Made by a program: the position numbers and the translations under genes. Shown here one piece after another: positions 1 to 7,729 of a stretch of DNA of 11,520 bases. Under the pieces are notes generated by a model, which saw only the letters and a program-made list of their open reading frames with translations, was not told the DNA's origin and did not search any database. How positions within the stretch are numbered: the first letter of the stretch is position 1; every line of letters begins with the position of its first letter. This DNA is from Bacteroidales bacterium. GTDB lineage: Bacteria > Bacteroidota > Bacteroidia > Bacteroidales > BM520. The stretch covers positions 1-11,520 of the forward strand of contig JAQVPY010000056.1 of the NCBI GenBank assembly GCA_028701815.1. The letters run 5' to 3'.

Positions 1-534
1 ATGCCTGAACAACTTCCTTATACTGACTCCGTGAATATCGTTAATACCGGCTATGGCGACTGCTCATACAATGCCGCTGTGGAATATGTCGGCGGCAACG
101 GTGGCTGGCTCCAAGTGGAATATGACGGACATTTATCCGGTCATGATGATGTTGATAAACTGTGTGTCATTTTGGATCCTTCTAAGGCTCCAATTGAAAC
201 CTACGAAGCAAACATTATTGTAACCCCGGATTTCGAGTATGAAGAACCACTGACCATCAATGTCGTTTTTGAGGTTATCGTCGGCATAAATGAGATCTCC
301 GACGATTTGTCGATTTATCCTAACCCTGCGGAAAATGTGCTGACAGTAAAAGGCACTTTTGAAAACCTCTCCGTTATCTCTGTAGAAAGGAAAAATCTTC
401 TCAATGTAATAAAATCTCAGACAACGGAAGAAATTACCGATGTTAATGTGTCGGAACTTCCCGCCGGCGTTTATTTTATCAAGATTAAAGTGTCGGAAAA
501 ACAGATCGTAATAAAGAAATTTGTTAAACAATAG
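1..534 (+). CDS. C-terminal part of a secreted protein with Ig-like region and T9SS type A sorting domain (partial)
   Basis: This is the 3' end of a secreted or surface protein; the reading frame is open to the window edge, no signal peptide is present, and the ATG at base 1 is probably an internal Met. Residues about 8-92 look like an Ig-like beta-sandwich of the kind repeated in Bacteroidota surface proteins (NTG near the start, WLQV in the middle, alternating hydrophobic strands). Residues about 97-177 match the T9SS type A sorting domain: the entry motif DLSIYPNPAENVL (102-114), the second motif VSELPAGVYFIKI (150-162), and a basic hydrophobic end (IVIKKFVKQ). In this family the domain directs passage through the type IX secretion system across the outer membrane and is usually removed or replaced by a surface anchor. 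The catalytic or binding part lies upstream of the window, so the function of the whole protein cannot be stated. A T9SS plug-family gene lies about 3.7 kb downstream. Confidence 0.85.
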   Translation: MPEQLPYTDSVNIVNTGYGDCSYNAAVEYVGGNGGWLQVEYDGHLSGHDDVDKLCVILDPSKAPIETYEANIIVTPDFEYEEPLTINVVFEVIVGINEISDDLSIYPNPAENVLTVKGTFENLSVISVERKNLLNVIKSQTTEEITDVNVSELPAGVYFIKIKVSEKQIVIKKFVKQ

Positions 535-560
535 TGATGTCAATGAAAAGGGTATTTCGT

Positions 561-568
561 TATCTTTA
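561..568 (+). promoter_or_regulatory. Possible -7 promoter box upstream of argS
   Basis: TATCTTTA lies in the 65-nt gap before argS and differs from the Bacteroidota -7 consensus TAnnTTTG only at the last base. I see no convincing -33 TTTG at the usual distance, so this is a weak call. If real, it would give argS a short leader of about 25 nt and its own transcription start separate from the secreted-protein gene. Confidence 0.25.
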
Positions 569-599
569 TAGCTAAAATGACATTTTGCAAAAAGAGTTT

Positions 600-2399
600 A
601 TGATTGTAAAAAATATTACAGATTCGGCTATCAATGCAGTTAAAAGCCTGTATGGTGCCGAATTGCCTGCAGAACAGTTTGTTATACAGCCGACACGTGA
701 GGGGATTAAGGGCGATTTTACTCTTGTGGTGTTTCCGATGACAAAGGTGTCACACAAAGCACCCGCTGCAACAGCAGAAGAGATAGGTGAACGCGTAACA
801 AATGATGTGCCTGAAATTGAAAGCTATTCCGTGATAAACGGATTTCTTAATTTTACTTTGAAAAATAGCTACTGGGTCGATTTCCTTAATGAGAATTATG
901 AAAATGAGACCTTCGGAGGCGGCGAGAAAAACTCCGGTGATAAAATCGTGATAGAGTTTTCATCCCCCAATACCAATAAACCTCTTCACCTCGGACACGT
1001 CAGAAATAACCTTATCGGTATGGCCGTCTCAAATATTCTTTCTGCTGCCGGTAATGAAGTCGTCAAAGTTAACCTCGTAAACGATAGGGGCATCCATATA
1101 TGCAAGTCGATGATAGCCTGGCTGAAATGGGGTAATTGCGAAACTCCCGAGTCTTCTTCTAAAAAAGGAGACCATCTTGTGGGTGATTACTATGTGGAGT
1201 TCGATAAACACTTTAAAGAAGACGTTAAACTGCTTGAGAATAAGGGAATGACGGAAGATGAGGCCAAAGAAAAGGCTCCTCTTACGAATGAAACCCGTCA
1301 GATGCTCGTAAAATGGGAGGCCGAAGATAAAGATGTTCGCGCCCTCTGGGAAATGATGAACGAATGGGTCTATGCCGGTTTCGATGTTACTTATAAACGC
1401 CTCGGCGTGTCTTTCGATAAAATTTATTATGAGTCGCAGACTTACCTCCTTGGGAAAAAAGTCGTAGCCGATGCACTGCAAAAAGGCCTTATCACTAAAG
1501 ATCCCGATAACTCCGTGTGGATAGATCTGACTAATGAAGGCCTAGATAGAAAACTCCTCCTCCGTAAAGACGGTACCTCCGTGTATATAACTCAGGATAT
1601 CGGTACTGCCCTTCTTAGATATAATGAGTTTCACCCCGATAAGATGATATATGTCGTCGGTAATGAACAGATATATCATTTCGATGTGCTGAAATTGACT
1701 TTAAAACGTTTCGGATATGATTGGGCGGATTTTATTTATCATCTTTCATACGGGATGGTAGAGTTGACAACGGGAAAGATGAAATCGCGCGAAGGCACTG
1801 TGGTAGATGCAGACGAACTGATGGATGAGATGAAATCGACGGCGATGGATATAATCCGAGAACAAGGAAAGGTCGAATACGGTACTCGGGAAGCGGAAGA
1901 TTTATCCGAGATGGTGGGACTGGCTGCGTTGAAATATTATATTTTAAAAGTCGATCCGAAGAAACAGATGCTTTTTAATCCTGCGGAGTCTATCGATTTC
2001 AATGGCAATACCGGACCATTTATTCAATATACACATGCCCGCATCAGATCTCTTTTGGCTCGCGCTTCAGCACAGACCGAAACAAATACTCTTGATAATC
2101 AATTCAGACTTGATGGCGAAGACATCGTTTTCAATGAAGTTGAGCAACAATTGTTACGTTCTCTGCACGATTATCCGGTGATGCTTGAAAAAGCTGCCAA
2201 AGATTATAGCCCCGCTCAAGTTGCAAACTATGCTTTTGAGCTGGCAAAATTATATAATCGCTTTTATCAGGATACTCCTGTTTTGAAGGAGACTGACGAG
2301 AGATTGCGCAAGATGCGGCTTATGTTGTCGCTGTTTGTAGCAAACAATATTAAAAATTCGATGAAGTTATTAGGGATAAATGTTCCCGATAAGATGTAA
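600..2399 (+). CDS. argS: Arginyl-tRNA synthetase (class I)
   Basis: Cytoplasmic enzyme that charges tRNA-Arg with arginine using ATP. The 599-residue length fits the family in Bacteroidales (close to 600). An N-terminal additional domain (about 1-110) is followed by the class I catalytic core with the HIGH-type motif HLGH at 130-133, preceded by SSPNTNKPL. The KMSKS-equivalent is GKMKSREG at 392-399. A C-terminal DALR anticodon-binding domain begins around 470 (NTGPFIQYTHARIRSLL) and ends in LLGINVPDKM. I chose the ATG at 600, preceded by AAAGAG about 6 nt upstream, over an in-frame TTG at 585, because the resulting N-terminus (MIVKNITDSA) agrees with family members. It is followed after 41 nt by the translation factor ettA and may be co-transcribed with it. 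Nothing is broken or unusual in the motifs. Confidence 0.97.
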   Translation: MIVKNITDSAINAVKSLYGAELPAEQFVIQPTREGIKGDFTLVVFPMTKVSHKAPAATAEEIGERVTNDVPEIESYSVINGFLNFTLKNSYWVDFLNENYENETFGGGEKNSGDKIVIEFSSPNTNKPLHLGHVRNNLIGMAVSNILSAAGNEVVKVNLVNDRGIHICKSMIAWLKWGNCETPESSSKKGDHLVGDYYVEFDKHFKEDVKLLENKGMTEDEAKEKAPLTNETRQMLVKWEAEDKDVRALWEMMNEWVYAGFDVTYKRLGVSFDKIYYESQTYLLGKKVVADALQKGLITKDPDNSVWIDLTNEGLDRKLLLRKDGTSVYITQDIGTALLRYNEFHPDKMIYVVGNEQIYHFDVLKLTLKRFGYDWADFIYHLSYGMVELTTGKMKSREGTVVDADELMDEMKSTAMDIIREQGKVEYGTREAEDLSEMVGLAALKYYILKVDPKKQMLFNPAESIDFNGNTGPFIQYTHARIRSLLARASAQTETNTLDNQFRLDGEDIVFNEVEQQLLRSLHDYPVMLEKAAKDYSPAQVANYAFELAKLYNRFYQDTPVLKETDERLRKMRLMLSLFVANNIKNSMKLLGINVPDKM

Positions 2400-2440
2400 T
2401 TGAATCCACTAAGATTTTAAAAAAAATAAAATATACATTT

Positions 2441-4111
2441 ATGGCAGACGATAAGAAGATCATTTTTTCTATGGTTGGAGTGGGGAAGATATTTCCTCCA
2501 AACAAACAGGTCTTAAAAGATATTTATCTTTCTTTTTATTATGGAGCGAAGATAGGTATTCTCGGATTAAACGGTGCGGGGAAATCTACTCTCCTGAAGA
2601 TTATCGCCGGCGTAGAAAAGTCATATCAGGGCGAGGTGGTCTTTGCCCCCGGATATTCTGTGGGCTATCTCGAACAAGATCCGAAACTTGACGACGCAAA
2701 GACTGTACGGCAAGTTGTCGAAGAAGGCGTTCAGGAAGTTGTAGACGCGTTGGCCGAATATGAAGAGATAAATAATAAGTTCGCGGAACCAATGAGCGAC
2801 GACGAGATGTCTCAACTTATTGAGCGACAGGGAGAGGTTACTGAACTTTTGGATCATTATGATGCATGGAATCTCGATACGCGACTTGCCAAGGCCATGG
2901 ATGCCCTTAGGTGTCCCGATGATGACGCTCCCGTTAAAAATCTCTCCGGAGGTGAGCGACGTCGCGTGGCGTTGTGCAGACTGCTGTTACAGGAACCTGA
3001 CATCTTGCTGTTAGATGAGCCTACCAATCACCTCGACGCAGAGTCTATACAATGGCTGGAACAACATCTCCATCAATATAAGGGTACTGTTATTGCTGTT
3101 ACCCACGACAGATATTTTCTCGATAATGTGGCGGGATGGATTTTGGAACTCGACAGAGGAGAGGGGATACCCTGGAAGGGTAATTATTCTTCATGGCTTG
3201 AACAAAAGACCAAACGTCTTGAGATGGAAGAAAAACAGGCGAGTAAACGCAGGAGAACCCTTGAGAGAGAACTCGAATGGGTGAGAATGTCGCCTAAGGC
3301 ACGTCACGCTAAGGGAAAAGCCCGTTTGAATGCTTATGATAAACTTGCAGGAGAAGAGGTTAAGGAGAAGGAAGAACGTCTCGAAATTTATATTCCTAAC
3401 GGTCCGAGGTTGGGCGACAAGGTTATCGAAGCCCATGATGTCTCCAAGGGTTTTGGCAACAAACTTCTGTTTGAACATCTCGAATTTTTTCTGCCCCCTG
3501 CGGGAATCGTTGGTGTAATCGGACCTAACGGCGCCGGAAAGACTACGCTGTTTCGTATGATTATGGGTCTGGAGAAGCCTGATGCGGGAGAATTTGTCGT
3601 CGGCGATACGGTTAAAATTGGCTATGTCGACCAACAACATCAGGATATAGATCCTGAAAAGACTGTCTGGGAGGTTATCTCAGGCGGAAATGAACAGATG
3701 ATGCTGGGTGGTAGACTGACCAATTCACGCGCATATATCGCCCGTTTTAATTTTTCAGGTGTAGATCAGAGTAAAAAAGTGGGATTGCTCTCCGGAGGAG
3801 AGAGAAACCGACTTCATCTTGCAATGACCCTTAAGAGTGAGGCCAACGTGCTGCTCCTCGATGAGCCTACTAACGACATAGATGTTAATACATTGCGCGC
3901 TTTGGAAGAAGCTCTCGAAGATTTTGCCAGCTGTGCTGTGATTATTACTCACGACAGATGGTTCCTCGACAGAGTCGCTACACATATCCTCGCTTTTGAA
4001 GGAGATTCCAAGGTGACATTTTTCGACGGCAGCTATTCCGATTATGAGGAAAACCGCCGTAAATCAGGTGTTGATGTCGGCCCTAAAAGAATCAGATATA
4101 AGAGTTTATAG
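2441..4111 (+). CDS. ettA: Energy-dependent translational throttle protein EttA (ABC-F ATPase)
   Basis: Soluble ABC-F protein that, in E. coli, binds the ribosomal E site and gates the first steps of elongation according to the ATP/ADP ratio. At 556 residues it is almost the same length as E. coli EttA. It carries two ABC cassettes. The first has Walker A GLNGAGKST (42-50), signature LSGGE (168-172) and Walker B ILLLDEP (188-194, catalytic Glu193). The second has Walker A GPNGAGKTT (361-369), signature LSGGE (450-454) and Walker B LLLDEP (471-476, Glu475). The EttA arm insertion lies in the first cassette (about 90-150, acidic and helical). The basic, Arg-rich inter-domain linker that contacts P-site tRNA lies at about 243-320 and includes RMSPKARHAKGKARL. 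Both cassettes appear intact. The start is the ATG after an A-rich tract with no Shine-Dalgarno, which is normal in Bacteroidota. It is convergent with the next gene. Confidence 0.96.
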   Translation: MADDKKIIFSMVGVGKIFPPNKQVLKDIYLSFYYGAKIGILGLNGAGKSTLLKIIAGVEKSYQGEVVFAPGYSVGYLEQDPKLDDAKTVRQVVEEGVQEVVDALAEYEEINNKFAEPMSDDEMSQLIERQGEVTELLDHYDAWNLDTRLAKAMDALRCPDDDAPVKNLSGGERRRVALCRLLLQEPDILLLDEPTNHLDAESIQWLEQHLHQYKGTVIAVTHDRYFLDNVAGWILELDRGEGIPWKGNYSSWLEQKTKRLEMEEKQASKRRRTLERELEWVRMSPKARHAKGKARLNAYDKLAGEEVKEKEERLEIYIPNGPRLGDKVIEAHDVSKGFGNKLLFEHLEFFLPPAGIVGVIGPNGAGKTTLFRMIMGLEKPDAGEFVVGDTVKIGYVDQQHQDIDPEKTVWEVISGGNEQMMLGGRLTNSRAYIARFNFSGVDQSKKVGLLSGGERNRLHLAMTLKSEANVLLLDEPTNDIDVNTLRALEEALEDFASCAVIITHDRWFLDRVATHILAFEGDSKVTFFDGSYSDYEENRRKSGVDVGPKRIRYKSL

Positions 4112-4193
4112 GAAATTTATTTGCCGATTTAACGACATCAATAAATGGTGCCGCAGAATATATTATGTACTGTACGAATGGAAAGAAATGCCG
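4112..4193. other. Convergent intergenic region without an obvious terminator
   Basis: This 82-nt stretch lies between the ends of ettA (+) and the plug-family gene (-). I looked for a GC-rich hairpin followed by a T-run on either strand and found none, only short AT-rich sequence and a small TGTAC direct duplication near 4167-4176. Termination may be Rho-dependent or rely on a structure I cannot see by eye. Confidence 0.5.
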
Positions 4194-5477
4194 CTATCTC
4201 TTGGATAAGGCCGAAGAAACACCAATGATGCCGTAATAGTTCTCCCCCGGATATTTATAATAAGCAAAAACTATGTAGGTGTTGCGCGTTTCAGCAAAAC
4301 TGCCATCAAAATAGGTCTCGTCTATTTCGCCGGTGTTCCCTCTCTTAAGAATATATGTATAGTCCAAATAACCCTGCTTAATATAGAGAGTACCTTCGTA
4401 ACGTCCCTTTTCGTAGTTATATGTCATCTTGTTGCCTTCATCAAAATGCCACCCGTTGAAGTCACCACAGATGTAAGCATCTTGCCCCTGAAACGGCGCC
4501 CCCGTCCTCAAAGTGAAATATGTTAGTACATATTCTCCCTCAGTGCCCGCGTCATTAACATCTCGTACGGCTACCACATAATCGCCGTTAATGTCGTCGC
4601 GTAACTTGTATTGCTTGCCGGCAAAAGGCTCTTCGGGGTATAGGGTGATGTGATATTGCGAATATTCAACCTGTATGTCATAAACGGAACGCGTAATCTG
4701 TTTCACCGATGTGAGGTCTGCATCGCGAAATTCATTGTTGCCGTTAAATTCAAATGAATTGTCATAATTGTAGAAGATCTTGTCGGCGGAGACATACTTG
4801 GGCTGAATACTGCCCTGAACGCTGTACGGCCTGTGATTTTGCCAGACAAAGACCTTTAAATTGTTATACGGGTCGAAAACGGGATAACTTGAGCAATTGA
4901 TGGAGAAATCGACCTTTTGTTTTGAAGCCAAATACTGCGGATTCTTGCTGAAACCGACCGTGGCAACAATGTCTACAAGACTCTCGTAAACGTAAAATCT
5001 TGCAATAAATGTAGGCTCTTCAATACTTTCTTCATATACCACGAGAGCGTAATTTCCTGCACGACTGAAAGCAATGCTCTCGTTGGGAAATGTAAAAGAA
5101 TAATGGGTGTAGTCCCTCAACGTGTTGAAAGACGACTCGTAGTCTCTTATATAATCCTCGTAATAGTAACCGGACATGTATTCCGATTGCTGCAGCGTCT
5201 GCGTAATCTCCCATTCCGGAGTGCAATGATAAAAAGTGTAGGCGTAGTCTTTGCCTGTGATGTCGAAATCGTCGAAACTGCACTCGATCTTTTCTCCTGA
5301 ATTTAATTCCACTATGGGAAAATTGTCGTTGGAACCTTCTCTTGATATCTGCAGCGTGTGAATGTCTGAATCAAAAATCGTATATAAATTGTCGAAGATG
5401 AATTTCTCCGGTGCGGGTTGAGCTTTCGCAACGGCAATAATTATTATCATTGTGATGGCTACAGATATTTTTTTCAT
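4194..5477 (-). CDS. Type IX secretion system plug-family protein (DUF5103)
   Basis: Matches the DUF5103 family, renamed T9SS plug protein after a member was found to block the periplasmic-side opening of the SprA translocon when no substrate is present (Flavobacterium johnsoniae). Product of 427 residues starting MKKISVAITM, with a signal peptide: a KK n-region, a hydrophobic core (about 4-17) and a likely cleavage after AKA (19) before Gln20. The first plug domain (about 25-150) shows the family hallmarks IVELNSGEKI (55-64), YHCTPEW (83-89), YTHYSFTFPNE (123-133) and AGNYALVVYEE (140-150). The rest is beta-rich, with a YICGDFNGW segment (335-343) that resembles E-set sugar-binding folds. 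I prefer the ATG at 5477 over an upstream in-frame TTG (5507) because it puts the signal peptide at the N-terminus and leaves a leader after the promoter box. The expected location is the periplasm. It may act on export of cargo such as the sorting-domain protein at the left edge. Confidence 0.88.
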   Translation of the reverse strand: MKKISVAITMIIIIAVAKAQPAPEKFIFDNLYTIFDSDIHTLQISREGSNDNFPIVELNSGEKIECSFDDFDITGKDYAYTFYHCTPEWEITQTLQQSEYMSGYYYEDYIRDYESSFNTLRDYTHYSFTFPNESIAFSRAGNYALVVYEESIEEPTFIARFYVYESLVDIVATVGFSKNPQYLASKQKVDFSINCSSYPVFDPYNNLKVFVWQNHRPYSVQGSIQPKYVSADKIFYNYDNSFEFNGNNEFRDADLTSVKQITRSVYDIQVEYSQYHITLYPEEPFAGKQYKLRDDINGDYVVAVRDVNDAGTEGEYVLTYFTLRTGAPFQGQDAYICGDFNGWHFDEGNKMTYNYEKGRYEGTLYIKQGYLDYTYILKRGNTGEIDETYFDGSFAETRNTYIVFAYYKYPGENYYGIIGVSSALSKR

Positions 5478-5504
5478 AATGGCTAATATGAAGTATTGAT
5501 TATG

Positions 5505-5512
5505 CAAAGATA
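5505..5512 (-). promoter_or_regulatory. -7 promoter box for the plug-family gene
   Basis: Read on the minus strand this is TATCTTTG, an exact fit to the Bacteroidota -7 consensus TAnnTTTG, followed by CA as is common near starts in this phylum. Transcription would start around 5499 and give a leader of roughly 20 nt before the ATG at 5477. A matching -33 TTTG is not clear. Confidence 0.6.
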
Positions 5513-5523
5513 TAAAAAATTAA

Positions 5524-5531
5524 TATCTTTG
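5524..5531 (+). promoter_or_regulatory. -7 promoter box for the B3/B4-kinase-transferase-nuclease operon
   Basis: TATCTTTG exactly matches TAnnTTTG and is followed by CA. The expected transcription start near 5537 leaves a leader of about 14 nt before the ATG at 5551. The closest -33 candidate (ATTG at 5495-5498) is a few bases further away than usual, so the upstream element is uncertain. It is the only good promoter candidate seen ahead of the four-gene operon. Confidence 0.6.
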
Positions 5532-5550
5532 CATCTAAATATTATTTTCT

Positions 5551-6246
5551 ATGATTTACGTAGAACTCTCTGATACTATCTCCAACGCATGCCCCGAACT
5601 GATTATCGCAACTATAGAATGTCGGGTGTCCAACTCTGCGTTTAGCGAAGGACTCTGGACGGAAATATCAGCTGCCGAGAAACGACTTAAAGATACTCTT
5701 TCTATTGATGAAATAAAAAACAGAAAAAATATTGCTGCCACAAGAGCCGCCTATAAGGCGACAGGCAAGGATCCTAACAGGTATCGTCCATCGGCCGAAG
5801 CCCTATGCCGACGAATAACCCACGGCCTCGAACTGTATAAGATTAATACCCTCGTAGATGTTATCAACCTTGTCTCTATTGAAACAGGCTATTCCATCGG
5901 TGGCTTCGATGCGGATAAGATCAATGGTACACACTTGCTGCTCGACGTGGGCCGTGGCGACGATGTGTTCGAGGGAATAGGACGCGGACCTCTTAATATC
6001 GATGGATTGCCCGTGTATCGCGACACTATAGGCGGTATAGGAACCCCAACCAGCGACGAGGAACGTACTAAACTGTCAGTTGAAACAACTCACCTGCTGA
6101 TGATAATCAACGGCTATTCCGGCGACAAAGAGGACCTCGTGAAATCGATGAACTTCTCTGTGGAATCACTTGAGAAATATGCCGCAGCAGATGATTTTAC
6201 AATTCATGTAATTTCAAAAGATTCAGATAAAATTAGTTCTTGTTAA
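5551..6246 (+). CDS. Free-standing B3/B4 domain protein (PheRS beta editing-domain-like)
   Basis: 231 residues consisting mainly of the B3/B4 domain, which in the beta subunit of phenylalanyl-tRNA synthetase hydrolyses Tyr-tRNA-Phe. Family landmarks seen here are AATRAAYKATGKDPNRYRPS (62-81) followed by EALCRRI, then INTLVDVINLVSIETGYSIG (98-117) and GGFDADKI. No synthetase catalytic or tRNA-anticodon domains are present, so this is a stand-alone member. The plausible role is clearing a mischarged aminoacyl-tRNA or a related compound, but the substrate of this subgroup is not known to me. The start follows the promoter box by about 20 nt. It is the first gene of the operon; the fused kinase starts 30 nt downstream. 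It is likely cytoplasmic, with no signal or membrane segment. Family assignment is confident; function is inference. Confidence 0.85.
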   Translation: MIYVELSDTISNACPELIIATIECRVSNSAFSEGLWTEISAAEKRLKDTLSIDEIKNRKNIAATRAAYKATGKDPNRYRPSAEALCRRITHGLELYKINTLVDVINLVSIETGYSIGGFDADKINGTHLLLDVGRGDDVFEGIGRGPLNIDGLPVYRDTIGGIGTPTSDEERTKLSVETTHLLMIINGYSGDKEDLVKSMNFSVESLEKYAAADDFTIHVISKDSDKISSC

Positions 6247-6276
6247 TAATAATAACTCGATTATATTGTAGACTAT

Positions 6277-7722
6277 ATGATAGAAAAACTACTCGAAAGA
6301 TATTGCTCCCAACATGATGCTGCCATCAAAACCATAACCCCGATTAAAAATTCCGGCTCCGACAGAGAATATTATCGCGCGACACTCTCCAAAAACGATG
6401 CTTTGAAAGATAACTGTGCGACATCTGCCCAAGACGAAACTGTTATCGCAGTGTTTTCTCCAAAAGAGATCGAAATGCGCGCGTTTTTGTACCTTTCTGA
6501 AATGTTTGCGAAGGCCGGTGCAAATGTTCCGAAGGTTCTGCTTACCGATGAAAACAACTCCTATCTGCTGGAGGATCTTGGCGATGTTTCATTATTTAAA
6601 ATGATAATGGAAAATGCAACCGGAGCCGTTGAGCTTTGTTGCAAATCCCTAAAGAAACTCGCTTGTCTGCAGTTTGTGGCTGCAAAAGATATCGACTACT
6701 CAAAACCGTTCATCTGTCAGCCGTTTGATGCTACCACTATTATGTGGGACCTTAATTATTTTAAATACTGCTTTCTTAAATCGTATAAGACTGATTTTGA
6801 TGAGGCAGCTCTGCAACGGGATTTTGATGAATTGACAAAAAAAACGGCCGCCATTGACAAAATCTCTTTTATGTATAGGGATTTTCAAAGTAGAAATGTT
6901 ATGGTTCGTGATGACGAGCCGTGGTTTATCGACTATCAGAGCGGCAGAAGAGGCCCCTGCGTTTATGATCTCGTGTCGTTTGTTTATCAGGCAAAGGCTG
7001 AATTTCCTTATGAAGATAAAAAGAAAATGATTGAGACCTATTATGAAGAGATGTCTAAATATTTAGCTTATCCCCGTGAGGAGTTTGATAAAGATGTTCT
7101 TATAGTCCGTCTTGTTCGCAACTTGCAGACACTCGGAGCTTACGGCTTCAGGGGACTTGTGGAAAAACGGCCTCATTTTCTGCAGAGCATCAGTCTCGGC
7201 ATTAATAATTTAGCTGAAGTGATACCGCTGGTGAGTGACGAACTGGAGCTGCCGGAATTGTCTCGTATCGCCAAAATAATGCTCGATAAAGATAAACAGC
7301 AGACAAAAGAGAATGTTGTCGATAATGACAAGTTGGTGGTTGAGATTAACTCGTTCTCGTTTTTGTACGGTTCTGTGCCAACAAATATGGACCATGGCGG
7401 AGGCTTCGTCTTCGATTGTCGCGCTTTGCCTAATCCTTATTGGATAGCTGAACTCCGTAGTTTTACCGGTCACGATAAGCCCGTTATCGATTTTTTAAAA
7501 GGAAAGGCTGAAATAGGCGATTTTATGCATAATATTGAATCGCTTGTCTGTCAGTCTGTTGATAAATACATCGAGAGGAATTTTAAATTCTTGATGGTCT
7601 CATTCGGCTGTTCCGGAGGAAGACACCGCTCGGTATATTGTGCCGATTCGCTTGCCGAGTACCTGCAGAACAAATATGACGACAAAATCAAAGTTGTCGT
7701 TCGTCATTTACAGACTAAATAA
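6277..7722 (+). CDS. AmgK-like sugar kinase fused to RapZ C-terminal domain
   Basis: 481-residue two-domain protein. Residues about 1-330 form an APH/choline-kinase-fold phosphotransferase: nucleotide-loop motif SGSDREYYR (26-34), catalytic loop YRDFQSRNVM (200-209, Asp202 base, Asn207) and metal motif FIDYQSGRRGP (217-227, Asp219) followed by YDLVSFVYQA. This pattern is close to AmgK, the anomeric kinase for MurNAc/GlcNAc in Pseudomonas, rather than to antibiotic kinases. The usual His of HxD is Tyr200. Residues about 352-479 form the RapZ C-terminal domain, with INSFSFLYG (357-365), FVFDCRALPNPYW (377-389) and the phosphate-site motif GCSGGRHRSVY (444-454). In E. coli this domain binds glucosamine-6-phosphate and small RNAs; RapZ's own N-terminal P-loop ATPase is absent here. 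A polar linker (about 335-351) joins the two. The nucleotidyltransferase starts 7 nt downstream, which supports a role in amino-sugar or peptidoglycan recycling, possibly gated by an amino-sugar phosphate. A short polar insertion seems present at 38-53. The substrate is inferred. Confidence 0.9.
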   Translation: MIEKLLERYCSQHDAAIKTITPIKNSGSDREYYRATLSKNDALKDNCATSAQDETVIAVFSPKEIEMRAFLYLSEMFAKAGANVPKVLLTDENNSYLLEDLGDVSLFKMIMENATGAVELCCKSLKKLACLQFVAAKDIDYSKPFICQPFDATTIMWDLNYFKYCFLKSYKTDFDEAALQRDFDELTKKTAAIDKISFMYRDFQSRNVMVRDDEPWFIDYQSGRRGPCVYDLVSFVYQAKAEFPYEDKKKMIETYYEEMSKYLAYPREEFDKDVLIVRLVRNLQTLGAYGFRGLVEKRPHFLQSISLGINNLAEVIPLVSDELELPELSRIAKIMLDKDKQQTKENVVDNDKLVVEINSFSFLYGSVPTNMDHGGGFVFDCRALPNPYWIAELRSFTGHDKPVIDFLKGKAEIGDFMHNIESLVCQSVDKYIERNFKFLMVSFGCSGGRHRSVYCADSLAEYLQNKYDDKIKVVVRHLQTK

Positions 7723-7729
7723 AGCGAAC

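Larger units (their letters stand above)
5502..5534. repeat. Perfect 12-bp inverted repeat in the divergent promoter region
   Basis: The left arm ATGCAAAGATAT (5502-5513) and right arm ATATCTTTGCAT (5523-5534) are exact inverse complements around a 9-nt A/T-rich spacer. Each arm contains an outward-facing -7 box (TATCTTTG). The symmetry may simply reflect two consensus promoters placed back to back, or it may form a dimeric operator. Confidence 0.85.

Noticed and set aside
133..543. 136-codon minus-strand open frame opposite the sorting-domain gene
   Set aside because: The plus strand encodes a clear T9SS sorting domain; the antisense translation is not recognisable.
1029..1481. 150-codon minus-strand open frame inside argS
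   Set aside because: It is antisense to the conserved catalytic core of argS and has no recognisable domain; a codon-bias shadow.
3191..3640. 149-codon minus-strand open frame inside ettA
   Set aside because: It lies opposite the linker and second Walker A region of an intact ettA; no domain or plausible start context.
4112..4193. Bidirectional intrinsic terminator between the convergent genes
   Set aside because: No GC-rich stem with a flanking T-run was found on either strand.
5478..5507. TTG start for the plug-family gene
   Set aside because: It would place 10 residues before a good signal peptide and fall inside the promoter box.
6277..7280. Aminoglycoside resistance kinase
   Set aside because: The fold is APH-like, but the loop RDFQSRN, the IDYQ metal motif followed by GRRGP, the RapZ fusion and the adjacent nucleotidyltransferase point to an amino-sugar kinase.
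7640..7729. Upstream extension of the nucleotidyltransferase start
   Set aside because: The extra 30 residues lie inside the RapZ domain coding region and do not resemble the family; the ATG at 7730 leads directly into the conserved strand.
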